A stretch of DNA of 26,225 nt from Bdellovibrionaceae bacterium UBA2339 (GCA_002344785.1 DDUL01000066.1:1-26225), one strand, 5' to 3'; numbered from the stretch's first letter, positions 5,707-17,100 are shown. Numbers and translations: made by a program. Notes: generated from the sequence alone by a model not told the origin.

Positions 5707-8700
5707 ATGCCGACGAACACTTCTCTTCGACGCTGGAATTCACGTCTGCAGATCATGCGAACCGGCCTAGCGGCTGGGTTGGTGGCCGCCGCGGCCGTCG
5801 TCGCGGGTCTGACTCAAAGTGGATGTACGATTCGCACGCCGTCGACGGAAACTCCTGTTCCCAATGACACTGGTGTTGAGAAGTCCTTCTTTGTGAACGA
5901 GGTCACAGCTGCAAATGGTCAGAAGGCGCAGTCGCCTAAGACTTTCCTTTGCGGGTGGGCACCCATCACCGAATCGGGCGCGATCGCCTCGTCCATGCTC
6001 ACGCATGCGGTGCACATGGCCGGTCATTGTAATATGGAGTTTGAGGTCACCGAGCAGTACTTGATCGGTCGCCTGGTGAATCCGTCTTTTCCGCAGGATC
6101 GCACGCGCTGGAAACAGGCGCTGCTGATCCCGATCCGCCAACACTATTATTATGAACGCTCGCGAGACAGTTATGGTCGCGAGACGAATGCTTTTGTTGA
6201 GAACTCGCAGCGATCGCACTGGTCGGCGCGTCCGCAAATGCAATTGGATTTGAGTGGTGTGCGCATTCAGGACTGGGATTTGGCGATGTTCTACAACTCG
6301 CGCGATGCGGTGATCACTTCGGTCACCGACATCGAGTGGGATCGTCAGAACAATTTCTTGGGATTCACGGCGGTTGCGCAGAATCCGCAGTGGGGCTCGA
6401 CGGTGCAGGCGCGATTGCGCTTTAACTTCCGCGCGTTCCAACACAATCCGCGCTTTGAAAAGACGCCGTGGACTCCAGCAAATGCGCGGCATTTGAATGC
6501 CCTGCATGTGATAGGCGAAAAGGTTGAAGGTCTCACGCAAATTTGGTCGGCGGCGAAGTGGGATCTTTCCAAGACTCACGACATCTACACTTACGGATTT
6601 CCGGAAGACTTGATGCCGATGGCGGAAGACGTGGTGAATTCGTGGAACGAAGGTTTGGCGAAGATCGGGAAGCCCAAGGCGTTTCGCTTAAATCGCGAGC
6701 GCGTGCGATACCCCTTTGATTTGCGTAAGCCGATGATGGTGTGGGTGGATGACCCGCAAATCTCCGCGCACTCACCTCTTGGTGTGGGTATGGCTCAGGC
6801 CGATGTTCGCAACGGCGAAATTCTCTGGGGTCAGATCACCATGTACGGTGGCATGCTTGAGCGTTACATCAAATCTCACCTGACACCCTTGGCGGGTGCG
6901 CATGCAGGGCCGACTTCGCGATCCGCTGCTCTTCGCGCCAGCTCACGCCCTTCGATCTTCCCGACTTACTTCAATCCCACGCGCGCGTTTGAAGCGCCGG
7001 CCGGCACAGGACCCGTGGCGATGAACGGTCAGCTGCAAGTGGCGCCGGAAAGCCTCAACACCTTGACGGCTCGCTTGGCGGAACGCGTGCAGGCTACGGG
7101 TGCGCAGGAGCAAGAGCGCCAGCGCCAGGAGCAGGCTCGACTTCGCGCTCAGGACATTCGCACGCGATTGGTGGAGTCACTCAGTGAGACCACGCAGGAG
7201 ATTCAGGCTCGTTTGCAGCGCGATGATCGCCGCACCGATCTGATGAACTTGTTCGCCTTTCCGGATCGCAGCACCGAGGAGGCTCGTCGCGCGGCCTTTG
7301 GCCCTGACGCGGGATCGATCAGCGCTCGCGAGATGCTTCGTCGATTGAACACTCACGGCCATGAGCACGCGCAAGGCGCGTCGGGACGCGTGGTGCATGA
7401 TTTGGATCGACGTTTGATGGATGTCGGCCCGCAGATCTTAGCGGCGATTGAAACTTCACGCGTGGATTATGAGACCGCCATGAAGCGCATCACGCGCGAG
7501 CTCATCATGCATGAGTTCGGTCACATGATCGGCCTCGGCCATCAATTCAAAGAAAACATACTGCCGGCAGAAGGTTCAGTGCCTGAGAAGTACCGCGCTC
7601 CCTTGCTGGCTGCGGCTCAGAAAAATTGGACCAATTCGACTTCGGTGATGGGTTACAAACATCCCTTCACGGAAATCGCCGAAGACGGTGGACACGAGCC
7701 GGGACCGCAGGACTTGCTCGTTCTTCGCTACCTCTACAACGGCGAGTACGCGACCTATAAGCGCGGCGATGAAGACTTCACTTTCCACAAGCTTCCCGCC
7801 AACGGCGTGATCCCCGCTCGGCACCCTGAGCGCCAAGACTACGTCACGGCTTACTTCCCGCAGTGTAACGACTTCGACGCGAGCTTCGCTGCTGATCCGT
7901 ACTGCAATCGCTTCGATCGAGGCTACAACGCCGAGAGCATCGTGAAGTCTTACTTTGAAGACTTGAACGCCAATATGGTTTCCAAGATCTACGCCTTCAC
8001 CGACTCGCGTGGCGGCGACACCGATGGCGCGGAAGGCGCACTTTGGTGGAGAGCGCTGACAACGCTTGGTCGCGTGCGGATTTTCTACGATCACATGCGC
8101 TCGCGCTACGACGCTCAGATTCGCGAGATCGCCGAGAGCGAATCGGATCTTTACGAGTTCTCACGCGCTTGCGACGGCGAGAACATCGGCTCCGCCAAGC
8201 TCCGTCGAATCTTGAATGACAATCCGGGACTGGCCGAGCTCTGCAAAGTGAACCGTATGGCCGTCAAAGAGATGATGAATCTCTTGGTGATGCCAGGACC
8301 TGATCGATCGCGCATGAACTGGGACGATGCGGTGGCTCCTGCGGCGATGACAGGTGGCGATGCCGACATGGATTACTCGCGTGCTTTCGGCACACACTCG
8401 GCTCTTTCGGTTCTGCCGCTGAAGCTGAGCGCCATCAACGCTCTCACGACACCCTATCCTTATGCGATGTTGGGTGGCTGGATGTTCCCCATCCCGCGCT
8501 ACACAGGTCAGGATGGCTTGTTCTCTTATTCGAGCTTGTACCCGATCGAATTCACGGAAGCCCTGGCCGTGGCGACTGAGAAGAACTTGAAGTTTGTGGC
8601 GCCAGGCTCGCGTGAGCAGGCGACGATGGGACTGCCGATTGTGTCGATGGGTTACTTCATCGATTCACAGCGGCTCTCGAATGATTCGACGCGCTTTCCG

Positions 8701-9354
8701 CGCGACTTCATCGAGAACATCCGCTCGCAAACCGAGTTCCGCTTGTCTTTGCAGGCCATCATCCTGCACGTGAAGACTCGCGAAGATAAAACTCAGGTCA
8801 CGCACTTTGAGGCCGAGCTCTACGATCCACGCACGGACAAGACGACGCGCGTGCCGGAAGCCTTCATGCTTCCCGGTGGCAAACTCATCGTTCGTCCGCC
8901 GAGCCGAAATTTTGTTTACCCTCTCACCAAGCTCACATTCTTGAGTGATGAGATGGCTTTCGCCTGGGGTTACCGCGTTGAGTACGACGACAAGCATGAC
9001 GACGTCTTGGCCGCTCACAGTGTGAAGGCTTCACTTGAGAAGCTGCACAATCAGGTGGTGGATCAGTGCTTGCGCGGTCCGAACAACAACGGATTGGCGA
9101 GCCACTTCAATGCTCAACAGGATCGCGCCGTGTTCGCGGGCTTCCAAATGATGAGCGGAATCGCCGCTGACAAAGAAAAGCAGATCCGCTTCTTGGATTC
9201 CGTAAAGCGAGCCTTTGACGCCTATGAACAGCGGCATCCGGGTCAGCGCAACGCTTGCGAACAGAGCTTGCGAGGCGTTGGACTGATCGTCAGCTCCTCG
9301 GCCGTGGTCAATGGTTACTGGTTGCCTGAAGTTCTCGATTACTTGGTGAAATAA
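5707..9354 (+). CDS. giant metzincin-type zinc metalloprotease lipoprotein
   Basis: A 1215-residue protein; ATG 5707 is chosen for the adjacent GGAGG and because it places a lipoprotein signal at the N-terminus. Residues 17-39 are hydrophobic and Cys40 follows QSG, a slightly unusual lipobox with Gln at -3. The catalytic centre is HEFGHMIGLGH (His602, Glu603, His606, His612) with a Met-turn SVMGY at Met648, so it is a metzincin. Upstream, VNSWNEGLAKIG and DVRNGEILWG resemble the large bacterial zinc-dependent proteases related to DUF5117/DUF4953. About 180 residues between GEILWG and the zinc helix include a charged coiled-coil stretch rich in Gln, Arg and Glu. Another 550 or so residues follow the protease core without a recognised domain. 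It is the first gene of a tight four-gene cluster and probably acts at the outer membrane. Confidence 0.85.
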   Translation: MPTNTSLRRWNSRLQIMRTGLAAGLVAAAAVVAGLTQSGCTIRTPSTETPVPNDTGVEKSFFVNEVTAANGQKAQSPKTFLCGWAPITESGAIASSMLTHAVHMAGHCNMEFEVTEQYLIGRLVNPSFPQDRTRWKQALLIPIRQHYYYERSRDSYGRETNAFVENSQRSHWSARPQMQLDLSGVRIQDWDLAMFYNSRDAVITSVTDIEWDRQNNFLGFTAVAQNPQWGSTVQARLRFNFRAFQHNPRFEKTPWTPANARHLNALHVIGEKVEGLTQIWSAAKWDLSKTHDIYTYGFPEDLMPMAEDVVNSWNEGLAKIGKPKAFRLNRERVRYPFDLRKPMMVWVDDPQISAHSPLGVGMAQADVRNGEILWGQITMYGGMLERYIKSHLTPLAGAHAGPTSRSAALRASSRPSIFPTYFNPTRAFEAPAGTGPVAMNGQLQVAPESLNTLTARLAERVQATGAQEQERQRQEQARLRAQDIRTRLVESLSETTQEIQARLQRDDRRTDLMNLFAFPDRSTEEARRAAFGPDAGSISAREMLRRLNTHGHEHAQGASGRVVHDLDRRLMDVGPQILAAIETSRVDYETAMKRITRELIMHEFGHMIGLGHQFKENILPAEGSVPEKYRAPLLAAAQKNWTNSTSVMGYKHPFTEIAEDGGHEPGPQDLLVLRYLYNGEYATYKRGDEDFTFHKLPANGVIPARHPERQDYVTAYFPQCNDFDASFAADPYCNRFDRGYNAESIVKSYFEDLNANMVSKIYAFTDSRGGDTDGAEGALWWRALTTLGRVRIFYDHMRSRYDAQIREIAESESDLYEFSRACDGENIGSAKLRRILNDNPGLAELCKVNRMAVKEMMNLLVMPGPDRSRMNWDDAVAPAAMTGGDADMDYSRAFGTHSALSVLPLKLSAINALTTPYPYAMLGGWMFPIPRYTGQDGLFSYSSLYPIEFTEALAVATEKNLKFVAPGSREQATMGLPIVSMGYFIDSQRLSNDSTRFPRDFIENIRSQTEFRLSLQAIILHVKTREDKTQVTHFEAELYDPRTDKTTRVPEAFMLPGGKLIVRPPSRNFVYPLTKLTFLSDEMAFAWGYRVEYDDKHDDVLAAHSVKASLEKLHNQVVDQCLRGPNNNGLASHFNAQQDRAVFAGFQMMSGIAADKEKQIRFLDSVKRAFDAYEQRHPGQRNACEQSLRGVGLIVSSSAVVNGYWLPEVLDYLVK

Positions 9355-9367
9355 GCGGAGGCTTGCG

Positions 9368-12300
9368 ATGAAAACGACAAAGACTTGGATCGCTCTAGTT
9401 GCCTCTGCTCCCTTCTTCGTGGCCTGTGTGAACCGCGAGGTGACACACACGCCCCACGCCGGCCCGATCGCCGGCGACGAAGTGGTGCAAGCGCCTGTGA
9501 CAGAGACCGCCGACGAGCAAAAGCTGCGAGCGCTTTGGAATCAGCCGATTCTCGCGCGCCGCACAGGTGAAGGCTCGCGCCCTGTCGGTGATTTGGAAGA
9601 GAACTTGCGGCGCCTTGAGCCCTATATTCTGAATGCGGCTTATGTGGAGAATCCGCGCATGTCGAACACGCGCGTGATGCGCGCGGTGCTGCAGGCCTTC
9701 AACGCTGATCTTTTGGCGTTGCACGCCTCCTCGCCCGACAAGGCCGCGCCTTGGTTGGAGCGCGTTCGCGTGATGATGGAGTCCGGTTGCGATGGCGAAC
9801 TTCGCGGTTGCAACAATATTGGTTTCTTCCGAGGCGACGCGGGCTCGGCCCGTCTTCTTGAATTAGCGACAGCCCCCGTGGATCGCGAGATTCGCTCACT
9901 TCGTGACGCATTGAAGACGCGACCCGACGCGGAAAAGCAACAGCGACTCAACGACTTGGTTCGCGTGTACTACCGTCGTCTGTCGATCGCTTTTGAAATG
10001 CGAAATCGCGTGGCGGATCCGAACTTCGAGTTCTCCTACCTCGCTCATGCGCGTGAATACGCGACGGCGCTTGCCGGAGCAGCGGAAGGCTCACGCGAGC
10101 GTCAACTTTTGAGCCGCCACACTGAGATTTTTGAAATCATCCTCAACCGCTTCAATCCCGACTTGTCGAATCCTGAAATGCGCGCCCGCTTTTCAGAATT
10201 CATCGACGCCTTTTCGCCCTGGACTTACTCGCGCCGAGCGGCGAATCCCTTTGGTCAGGCGTCGACTCGATTGTTGAGCTTGGCAGCCACGGGATTCTTG
10301 TATGACGGCGCTCGCGTGAACTCGTCGCTGACCCGGGCCATTCAAGAGTCTCAGCGCCCGGCTGAACCACCGGTTGATCAGGGCTTGGACACTTCGTTTG
10401 CGACCTTGGTTGCATCCATCAAAGCGCAGTCGCCCGGCATTTGGCGAAATCTCAAGCTGCGCGACGACTTTGAACGCGACGAATACTTCTTCATGGTGGA
10501 CCGCTTGTTTGGCGATCACCTCACCGTGGACGATGTGACGGGCATTTGGCGCGGTTCGCGCCGTGACTCACGACGCGTGCTGGAGACGGCGGAAGCCTAC
10601 ATCAAGGTGCAGATCGCCGCGCAAATCTTGCGCACGAACAAGTACATGAGCGAGATCTACTCGAAAAAAGAGTGGTCGTCGGCGACCTTGTTCACCAAAG
10701 CCATCGAGCTTTCCTACCCAATCTCGACGCAATGGAATCAGCTGTTGTCGCGCGTGGATCGCGTGCAGCTCTTCCTCGATCGAAATCTCAAGCGCGCCGA
10801 TGGTGCAGTCGGCGAAGACGTCGAGCGCTATATGGAAGTTGAGCGCGGACTTTCGTCATTGCGACGAAACATCAAGTATTTGTCGGTTTACCCGAACATG
10901 ATGCTGATGGCGTTCTTCTTGGCTGAAGTGAACTTCAAAGTCATGGTCTACACCTTCTTTGGCGCTTTCGAGATCGATTCGGCCGTGATCATCAGCTGGT
11001 TCTTCAACGGTCAGATGCGTCCGCTGTTTAACTTCGGTAACGACGGCGAGTCGCTGAAGCGGCTTGAAACCCTTTACGCCTTCTTGTTTGCGCTCGATAC
11101 GGAGACTTTCAAAGCTTTCCAAGTGAACGAAGCTCAGCGACTCGATACGCAGACCTTCTTCCGCGTCGTGATCGGCAAGTTCTTGGATGCGAATCGTCTG
11201 TCGATGCAGCAGTCCTTGGATCGAGTGCGCTCGAAGATGCAGCAGTCGACGTCTTTGGGAACTTTCATGCAGGCCTGCCAGAGCCAAGACGCCAATCCGA
11301 TCGCACTGGAGTTCCGCCAGCTCAACAACGTGGTTTACATGGGCGGTGGCACAGGCTTCGGCGACGACGCTTACAAGTTCCACGAGAATTTGATCGTCAA
11401 CAATGTTCGTGAGATTCGCGAAGAGCTGGGGCCCAAGCTTCAGTTTGTGGAGATGATGATCGACACGCTGCGAACTCAACAGCTGCGCTCGGGCGAATCC
11501 CAAGCCAACGTCGATGCCGAGATCACCCGCATTCGCTCTTCGCTTCAGGACATCGAGCGGCTGCAAGCTGAGTTCTTGACGGAGATCCTCCGCCATCACA
11601 CGCGCCTCAGCCCTTGTATCGATCGCGCCACGCGCATCGAGCATGAGCGCCAGGCCCAATTGATCTTCGACGAGAAGAAGCATTTGGAAGACGTATGGAC
11701 GGCGATGAACGAAGCGCGCGCGCTCAATGGCGGAGCACAGTCTCAGCGCCTCACGGCTGCGAATGAAGCTTTGAAGCAGACTTTGGCACTGCAAAGCTTT
11801 AACACCGGCGCGGACTACCGACCGCTTTCGTCGATCAGCACGGATGTCTACGTGTACAGCGAACTGGATGTGCTGCTCAGAGTCCGAGCCAACATCGAAG
11901 GCCGCCGTGCAGAGTGGAAAACCCGAGTCATCATGCCCTCGGATCTCACCGACACCGAAGCTTGGCGCAGTCGCCGCCAGACCGTCATTCCGTTCCGTGT
12001 GAGTAAAGATGAGTTCGTTCGCGAAGGCTTGAAGAACTGGAATGGAACTTACTCCGGCTACATTCGCTGGTTGGCTTCGACTTCGGACGTCGACAACTTG
12101 AAGTACCGCGTGGCGCTCAACGCCGAGCTGTACAAGCTTGGGCAAATGAAGCTCTTCAAGATCAATGATCCAGCTTGCGCGGACAAGCCGATGACGGACT
12201 GCCCGATGATGGACTTCCGCCTCACGGCTGAAACCTTGGTGCGCGGCTCACTGGACATTGCTCGCGGCCTTTCGATGCTCGACGATCAAGGTCGTCCGAC

Positions 12301-12844
12301 TCGGGACGCTCAGGCTCTGGCGTTGACCGGTGCGAAGTCGCGCTATGGTCGCGACAAGTTCAAAGACTTCTTGCTCGACAAGAACTTGGATCCGCAATCT
12401 TTAATGGAGTGGACATACTCGCAGCTCACCAACGACGAAGTCGCGATGGAGCAAGGCCGTCAGTTCGCCACACTCGCGCGCTCGGCCGGTCACTTCTTGT
12501 TCGCGCCTGGGCGCGAGATCGAAGACCAAGTCGCCGACCGAATCTCCGGCATTGTGCGCTCGCACTTCGGCCAAATTGCCGAGTTCGAACAAGCCTTGCT
12601 CAAGCAGGAAGTTGAAGATGCACGCCAGAATCGCGTGGTCCGCTTCGCGTTCGAGCTTCGCGACGATGGCCGTGGCTTCAACGAAGTGAGCACGCCGACG
12701 ATTCGTCGCGAGGGCGTGGATGCGCCGACTTATCTGGCGCGCCAGAAGATTGAGGACTTCGCGACTCGACGCTCTCTCTACAATCGTGAAACCAATGGAT
12801 TGTTGTTGGATCGCGCAGCACCAGCGGCTCGCCGAGGACAGTGA
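9368..12844 (+). CDS. giant lipoprotein A of the cluster, unknown function
   Basis: A 1158-residue protein, 13 bases after the metzincin, with GGAGG seven bases before ATG 9368. The signal peptide ends in FFVAC, making Cys20 the lipidated residue. The rest is mainly predicted helical, with no recognised domain and no HExxH. It is collinear with the protein at 14183-17707. Shared features are GCDGELRGC (Cys141, Cys148), a hydrophobic block at about residues 505-550 (YPNMMLMAFFLAEVNF ... EIDSAVIISWFFNG), Cys637, CIDR at Cys750 and a late segment around IPFRVSKDEF. The four cysteines common to both suggest two conserved disulfides and thus an oxidising compartment. The hydrophobic block is amphipathic-looking rather than a clear transmembrane helix. 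It is likely a structural subunit of an envelope complex with its neighbours; function unknown. Confidence 0.85.
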   Translation: MKTTKTWIALVASAPFFVACVNREVTHTPHAGPIAGDEVVQAPVTETADEQKLRALWNQPILARRTGEGSRPVGDLEENLRRLEPYILNAAYVENPRMSNTRVMRAVLQAFNADLLALHASSPDKAAPWLERVRVMMESGCDGELRGCNNIGFFRGDAGSARLLELATAPVDREIRSLRDALKTRPDAEKQQRLNDLVRVYYRRLSIAFEMRNRVADPNFEFSYLAHAREYATALAGAAEGSRERQLLSRHTEIFEIILNRFNPDLSNPEMRARFSEFIDAFSPWTYSRRAANPFGQASTRLLSLAATGFLYDGARVNSSLTRAIQESQRPAEPPVDQGLDTSFATLVASIKAQSPGIWRNLKLRDDFERDEYFFMVDRLFGDHLTVDDVTGIWRGSRRDSRRVLETAEAYIKVQIAAQILRTNKYMSEIYSKKEWSSATLFTKAIELSYPISTQWNQLLSRVDRVQLFLDRNLKRADGAVGEDVERYMEVERGLSSLRRNIKYLSVYPNMMLMAFFLAEVNFKVMVYTFFGAFEIDSAVIISWFFNGQMRPLFNFGNDGESLKRLETLYAFLFALDTETFKAFQVNEAQRLDTQTFFRVVIGKFLDANRLSMQQSLDRVRSKMQQSTSLGTFMQACQSQDANPIALEFRQLNNVVYMGGGTGFGDDAYKFHENLIVNNVREIREELGPKLQFVEMMIDTLRTQQLRSGESQANVDAEITRIRSSLQDIERLQAEFLTEILRHHTRLSPCIDRATRIEHERQAQLIFDEKKHLEDVWTAMNEARALNGGAQSQRLTAANEALKQTLALQSFNTGADYRPLSSISTDVYVYSELDVLLRVRANIEGRRAEWKTRVIMPSDLTDTEAWRSRRQTVIPFRVSKDEFVREGLKNWNGTYSGYIRWLASTSDVDNLKYRVALNAELYKLGQMKLFKINDPACADKPMTDCPMMDFRLTAETLVRGSLDIARGLSMLDDQGRPTRDAQALALTGAKSRYGRDKFKDFLLDKNLDPQSLMEWTYSQLTNDEVAMEQGRQFATLARSAGHFLFAPGREIEDQVADRISGIVRSHFGQIAEFEQALLKQEVEDARQNRVVRFAFELRDDGRGFNEVSTPTIRREGVDAPTYLARQKIEDFATRRSLYNRETNGLLLDRAAPAARRGQ

Positions 12845-12845
12845 T

Positions 12846-14183
12846 ATGAAACAGCTCGCTTCGCTTCGCAAATCGAGAGACTTGAGTTGGCATCGGCTCA
12901 ATGGCCGCGTGCGACGGGCGTTGCTCGGCCTTTTGATCGGGCTGATGTCTGTCGTAAGTTCGAATGTTTCGGCTCAAGCATCGAACAAAGCCGCCACGCC
13001 GACATCAAAGACTCGGGCCGCTGCGCCTTCTGTGGCGAAGGCAAAGCCAACCAATGCCGCCACGAAGGTTCGCCCCGTGGCCAAGAAGCCGAAGATCAAG
13101 CGCACTTACATCAGCTTTGACGACTCTTCCTCGACGAAGGCGCCGACCGGACAAGCCGCTCGGCCGCGGCCACAGCCCAAGACTCTCAAGGCCCCTCGTT
13201 TGATGTTCGCATCGGGTGCTGTCGCGCCGACGAGTTTGTATCTGCCTGACACCGACGAAATGAGCGTCACTCGACAACGCGAAGACAAGCTTCGCGCTCA
13301 ACAAGCCAAGGTGAAGCGCGAAATCGTGCTCGATGAGGAAGCGGGCCTCACGACCAGCACCGCGAAAATGTCGGCGCGAACTTATGGTGTGAGTGAAGAA
13401 AAGCAGCGCTTCAAACTTCGCCCGTCACTCAACTATTCAGTGCGATCAGATCTGGCTGACGAGCGAGATCCTCGCGTGAGCACGCACCGTTTGGGAGCGA
13501 TGATGTCGGCGACGATTTTCAATCGCGCCATCACGCCGGGCTTCGATGAGGAAATGGCCGATGAATTGGTCACGCTGACGGCCTCGATCGCCGGCCAAGC
13601 TCGCACCATCGGCCAGGAGCTCGACGGCCAGCAAGGCGGCTTCGACCTCGCCGATCTCGACGTCGCGGCCAGCCGAAGCTTTGATTTGGGCGACTGGGCG
13701 ACAGCCTCACATAGCCTCGATGCCGCCTTAGGAACGAACATCCCGACCTCCGTGGACTCGCAATATGAAGGCGTGAAGGCCGTGCCTTACGCGAGCCTCG
13801 GCGTGGCCTCGAGCTTTCGCGGCGGTCGAGTTCAATTGCTGAATTCCGTCACCGGTGACTACGTGGTCAACACCTACACCTATAGCCCTTCTTCTCGCCA
13901 AATCAATCCTGATGCGTCTGTGGGATATACCCTCGGTGGATCGATTCTCATCGCCTCAGGATTTCGATTTGGCGCCTCGGCGACGGCACGACTTACGCAT
14001 CACCTCGACGATAGCGTTTCGAACGGATTTTCGAATCAACAAACGCTGTCTTGGTCGAACAAAACTTGGACAGTGTCTTTGCGACATTCGAACGGATCGC
14101 GCCCAGAAGATCGAGAGAGCAATTTGTGGTTTTTCGATCAGGTACGACGAATGGTCGCGCTCAGCGTGACCGCGAGGTTCTAA
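12846..14183 (+). CDS. outer-membrane beta-barrel candidate
   Basis: A 445-residue protein. ATG 12846 comes one base after the previous stop, with GAGG about ten bases upstream inside the end of the previous gene. A long basic N-terminus and hydrophobic core (ALLGLLIGLMSVVSS) give a signal peptide cleaved near VSAQA. A Lys/Ala/Thr/Pro-rich linker of roughly 80 residues follows. The C-terminal half has alternating polar/hydrophobic strands with many Ser, Thr, Gly and Tyr (VPYASLGVASSF, VGYTLGGSILIASGFRFGAS, WTVSLRHSNGS) and the protein ends VTARF. A terminal Phe on a last strand is the classic recognition signal for the BAM machinery. It is most likely an outer-membrane barrel with a periplasmic N-terminal linker. 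The next gene starts on its stop codon, so the two are translationally coupled. No named family recognised. Confidence 0.75.
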   Translation: MKQLASLRKSRDLSWHRLNGRVRRALLGLLIGLMSVVSSNVSAQASNKAATPTSKTRAAAPSVAKAKPTNAATKVRPVAKKPKIKRTYISFDDSSSTKAPTGQAARPRPQPKTLKAPRLMFASGAVAPTSLYLPDTDEMSVTRQREDKLRAQQAKVKREIVLDEEAGLTTSTAKMSARTYGVSEEKQRFKLRPSLNYSVRSDLADERDPRVSTHRLGAMMSATIFNRAITPGFDEEMADELVTLTASIAGQARTIGQELDGQQGGFDLADLDVAASRSFDLGDWATASHSLDAALGTNIPTSVDSQYEGVKAVPYASLGVASSFRGGRVQLLNSVTGDYVVNTYTYSPSSRQINPDASVGYTLGGSILIASGFRFGASATARLTHHLDDSVSNGFSNQQTLSWSNKTWTVSLRHSNGSRPEDRESNLWFFDQVRRMVALSVTARF

Positions 14184-17100
14184 TGCAGCGATGGCAGCGA
14201 TCGTGGCGGTCGATAAGTTCCGCGCCGAGCCTTGTGATGCTCAGCCTCGTGAGCACTTTGTTGCTCTCGCAGGCCGCTTGTACGCGTGACTCCGGCACTC
14301 GTCGCCCTCATTCACCAGATCGCCCGACCGAGGCCACGGCGCCAGCACCCGTGACGCCGCAGGCCCGCGCCGCCGTCGTACCGGCAAGCCGCGACCAACA
14401 AAGTCTCGCGCGAGAATTTGAGCAGTTTTTTGAACCGTCGCGTTTTGAACAGCGCGCCGCGCGTCCCGATCAGGCCTTTCGCGACGAAGTCTCGCAGTGG
14501 CTGGTTCGCGGCGCAGAGCTGTTGACGACAACTGAACGACGAAGCGTGCTGCGCGCGTTCACGCGCGTGGCGCTCTTAGGCTGCGATGCAGATTTACGCG
14601 GTTGCCGCGTGGCCAATCGCTTTCGTCGTACGCCCGGCGCCGTCGAGCTTTTCTTGGCCGCAGCTGACGATGTGATCCCCGACGGTGAGGCTTCGGCTGA
14701 AAGCATTTTGAATCGGCATCGACTCTTGAGCCTCGCCTTTGCGGCGGCGGGCGAAGCCCATGATTCACGAATCGGTGAAGCTTGGATTCGCACGGCAAAG
14801 GCTTATGAAGATGTTTTGCAAGCCGAGCTGACTCGAGCCGAGCGAGAGCGACAGACGGAAGCCGCCAGTTCGATTCGCCGTCGCTTGGGCGAAAGCCAAG
14901 AGATTGTTGATCTCGCATTGTCGCGCCTGAACTTGAACTCGGCCGATCAGCAAGCCCTGCTGGATCGCTTGGTGCAAGACTATGGCGCCTGGAACTTTGA
15001 TGCGCCCCGCGACCCGCGCTTGAGCGCAAGACGCGAGGCCTTGCTTCGCGCCGTCGCACCTCGATTGTTGAACAGCGAATTCATCCGCCAGGATCTTCAG
15101 CGCGTGCGCGAGCGTCGCGACTCCGTTGGTCCGCAATTGGCTGAACTGTTTCGCGTGCGTCCTTGGGCTCAGGAGACCTTGGGTTTGCAGCGAGAACTGC
15201 CGCAAGACTTCAACACCTGGTTGTTTGAAAGTCTTTGGATGGATCGACTCACACCGGCTGAGGCCGTGCAACTTCGTGAAGTGCACATTCAAAGCCTTTC
15301 TCGCCAAGGCGCGGGAGCGGCGGCACAAGCTTTCGATCTTGAAGCTTACAAAGAATCTGAGCGCAGCGCCTATCTCAATTACTTACGCACACGCTTGCTC
15401 CTCACTTCTCGCCAAGCCAACGCCATCATCGCTGAGTTCTTCAGTGGCGATCATGGCCGAGTGAACTCGGCGAACGCCGTTCAAGAAGGCGTCAATGAGT
15501 CCAACAAAGGCCAGCAGATTTGGGCCGATGCGAAGCGACGTTTCGAAGGCCTGCGCGCTTATTCGGAACGCACGCTGCGAAGCGGAGCTGCAGCGGCGCC
15601 GGCGCGCGCTGCGGGCGCCCCCGAAGAAGCTCTCACCGCCAATCAGAAAATTGATCTGTTCTTCGCGAGTCTGGATCGCAACATCAAGTTGACGTCGACT
15701 TATCCGAGCATGCTCATCATGGCTTATCACCTCGCACGCTTGAACTTCGTGATGCGGATCTTCACTTGGGGTGGCGTGGTTGAAATCGACGGTGGCCAGA
15801 TCTTGAGTTGGTTCGTCCGTGGCGACGTCGGTCCTTGGTTCGCCTATGGTTCGGACTTCCAAAGCATTCCCGCTCCAGAAATCCCTATGGTGTTTCACTA
15901 CGCGCTGGAGCTAGGCACCTTGGAGCAGTCAAAGATTGAACTGCCGCACTTCTTCCAGCTTCTAGCCGCGCAGACGATTGGCCCGCATCGCGTGGCCGCA
16001 GAAAAAGTTGAGCTCGCATACCGAACGCGGTTTGACGAGGCCGCAGACATGCACGAGTTTCGCTCGCGCTGCCGCGAGATCGAATCACCGACGTCAAAGA
16101 CGTCTGTGCAAACTCAGCTCAAGAGCCTGCGATGGTTCACAAGCTTTGGCTTCCCCCAGTCTCTTCACCACTCACGCGCCGTCAATTTTGAACCGCGCGC
16201 CAGCGAATTACTCATGGAAGCCGGCGGCTTTTACAGCACCGAACGCGACATCACCAAAGTTCGTCTCGATGAGAACATTGAGACGCTGCGTTTGGATCTC
16301 GGCACCATTCTCGAAAAGGTCCAGATCTTCGAGCGCATGGCGCAGGTGCATTTGCGACGGGCACAGCGTGACGAAGTCGCCCGCGGCATTCGCGCCCACA
16401 TCGAGCCCATCGAGCGCTTGCAGCGATCGGCTTATCGTCGAATTGCGAAACTCAACGAGGAAATCGGCGGCTGTATCGACCGCATGGTCCGCCATGAAAT
16501 GGCCAGCCAAAGCTTCGCGGTGAGCGCGTGGATCGAGCATCTCAAGCAAGCGCACGCGGCCATGACTAGCCTTCGCCAGCGCCAAGTCACGGATCGACAG
16601 TCTGACCTGAACTTACTCGGACGCTTACAGCAATCCGGCGAGGTCATGCAAGGCTACGCCGAGCACGAACAAGCGCTGGGCTATGACCAAGAGTCTTATC
16701 GAAGCACGGGTCTGCAGGTCATCCTGCGAATGAAGCTCTTCCTCGAGCAGGGCGCCAGCATCGGCGGACAAATTCGCCAGGGGCCTCGACAAGCTCGAAG
16801 CATCATCTTGCCGCCTCGATTGCGCGATTTACCCAACGAAATTCGCGAAAAAGAAATTCGCATCCCCTATGTGAGCGACGTCAACGAATTCGTGGACTTC
16901 GGTTTGCGGGCGACGATCGGCGGAACCATGCAGGGCGTGGTGCATTGGGCGGATCAAAACTCAATCTCGCTTTCGTATGAGCACCGCGTGCGCGCGCTGA
17001 TCGCTCTACAAAAAGCTCTCGCTTCCACGGAAGTTCCCAAGACAGAGACTGCGGGCGCCGGAGCGGCGACGGAGTTCTGGCGCGCCGATGTGAAGGCCGT

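Noticed and set aside
5767..6579. 270-codon minus-strand frame
   Set aside because: Opposite the N-terminal half of the metzincin; Arg/His-rich with no recognisable feature.
10856..12145. 429-codon open frame on the minus strand
   Set aside because: It lies opposite the giant lipoprotein A gene, which has a ribosome-binding site, signal peptide and a paralogue. The antisense frame has no signal, motif or start support and reflects codon bias.
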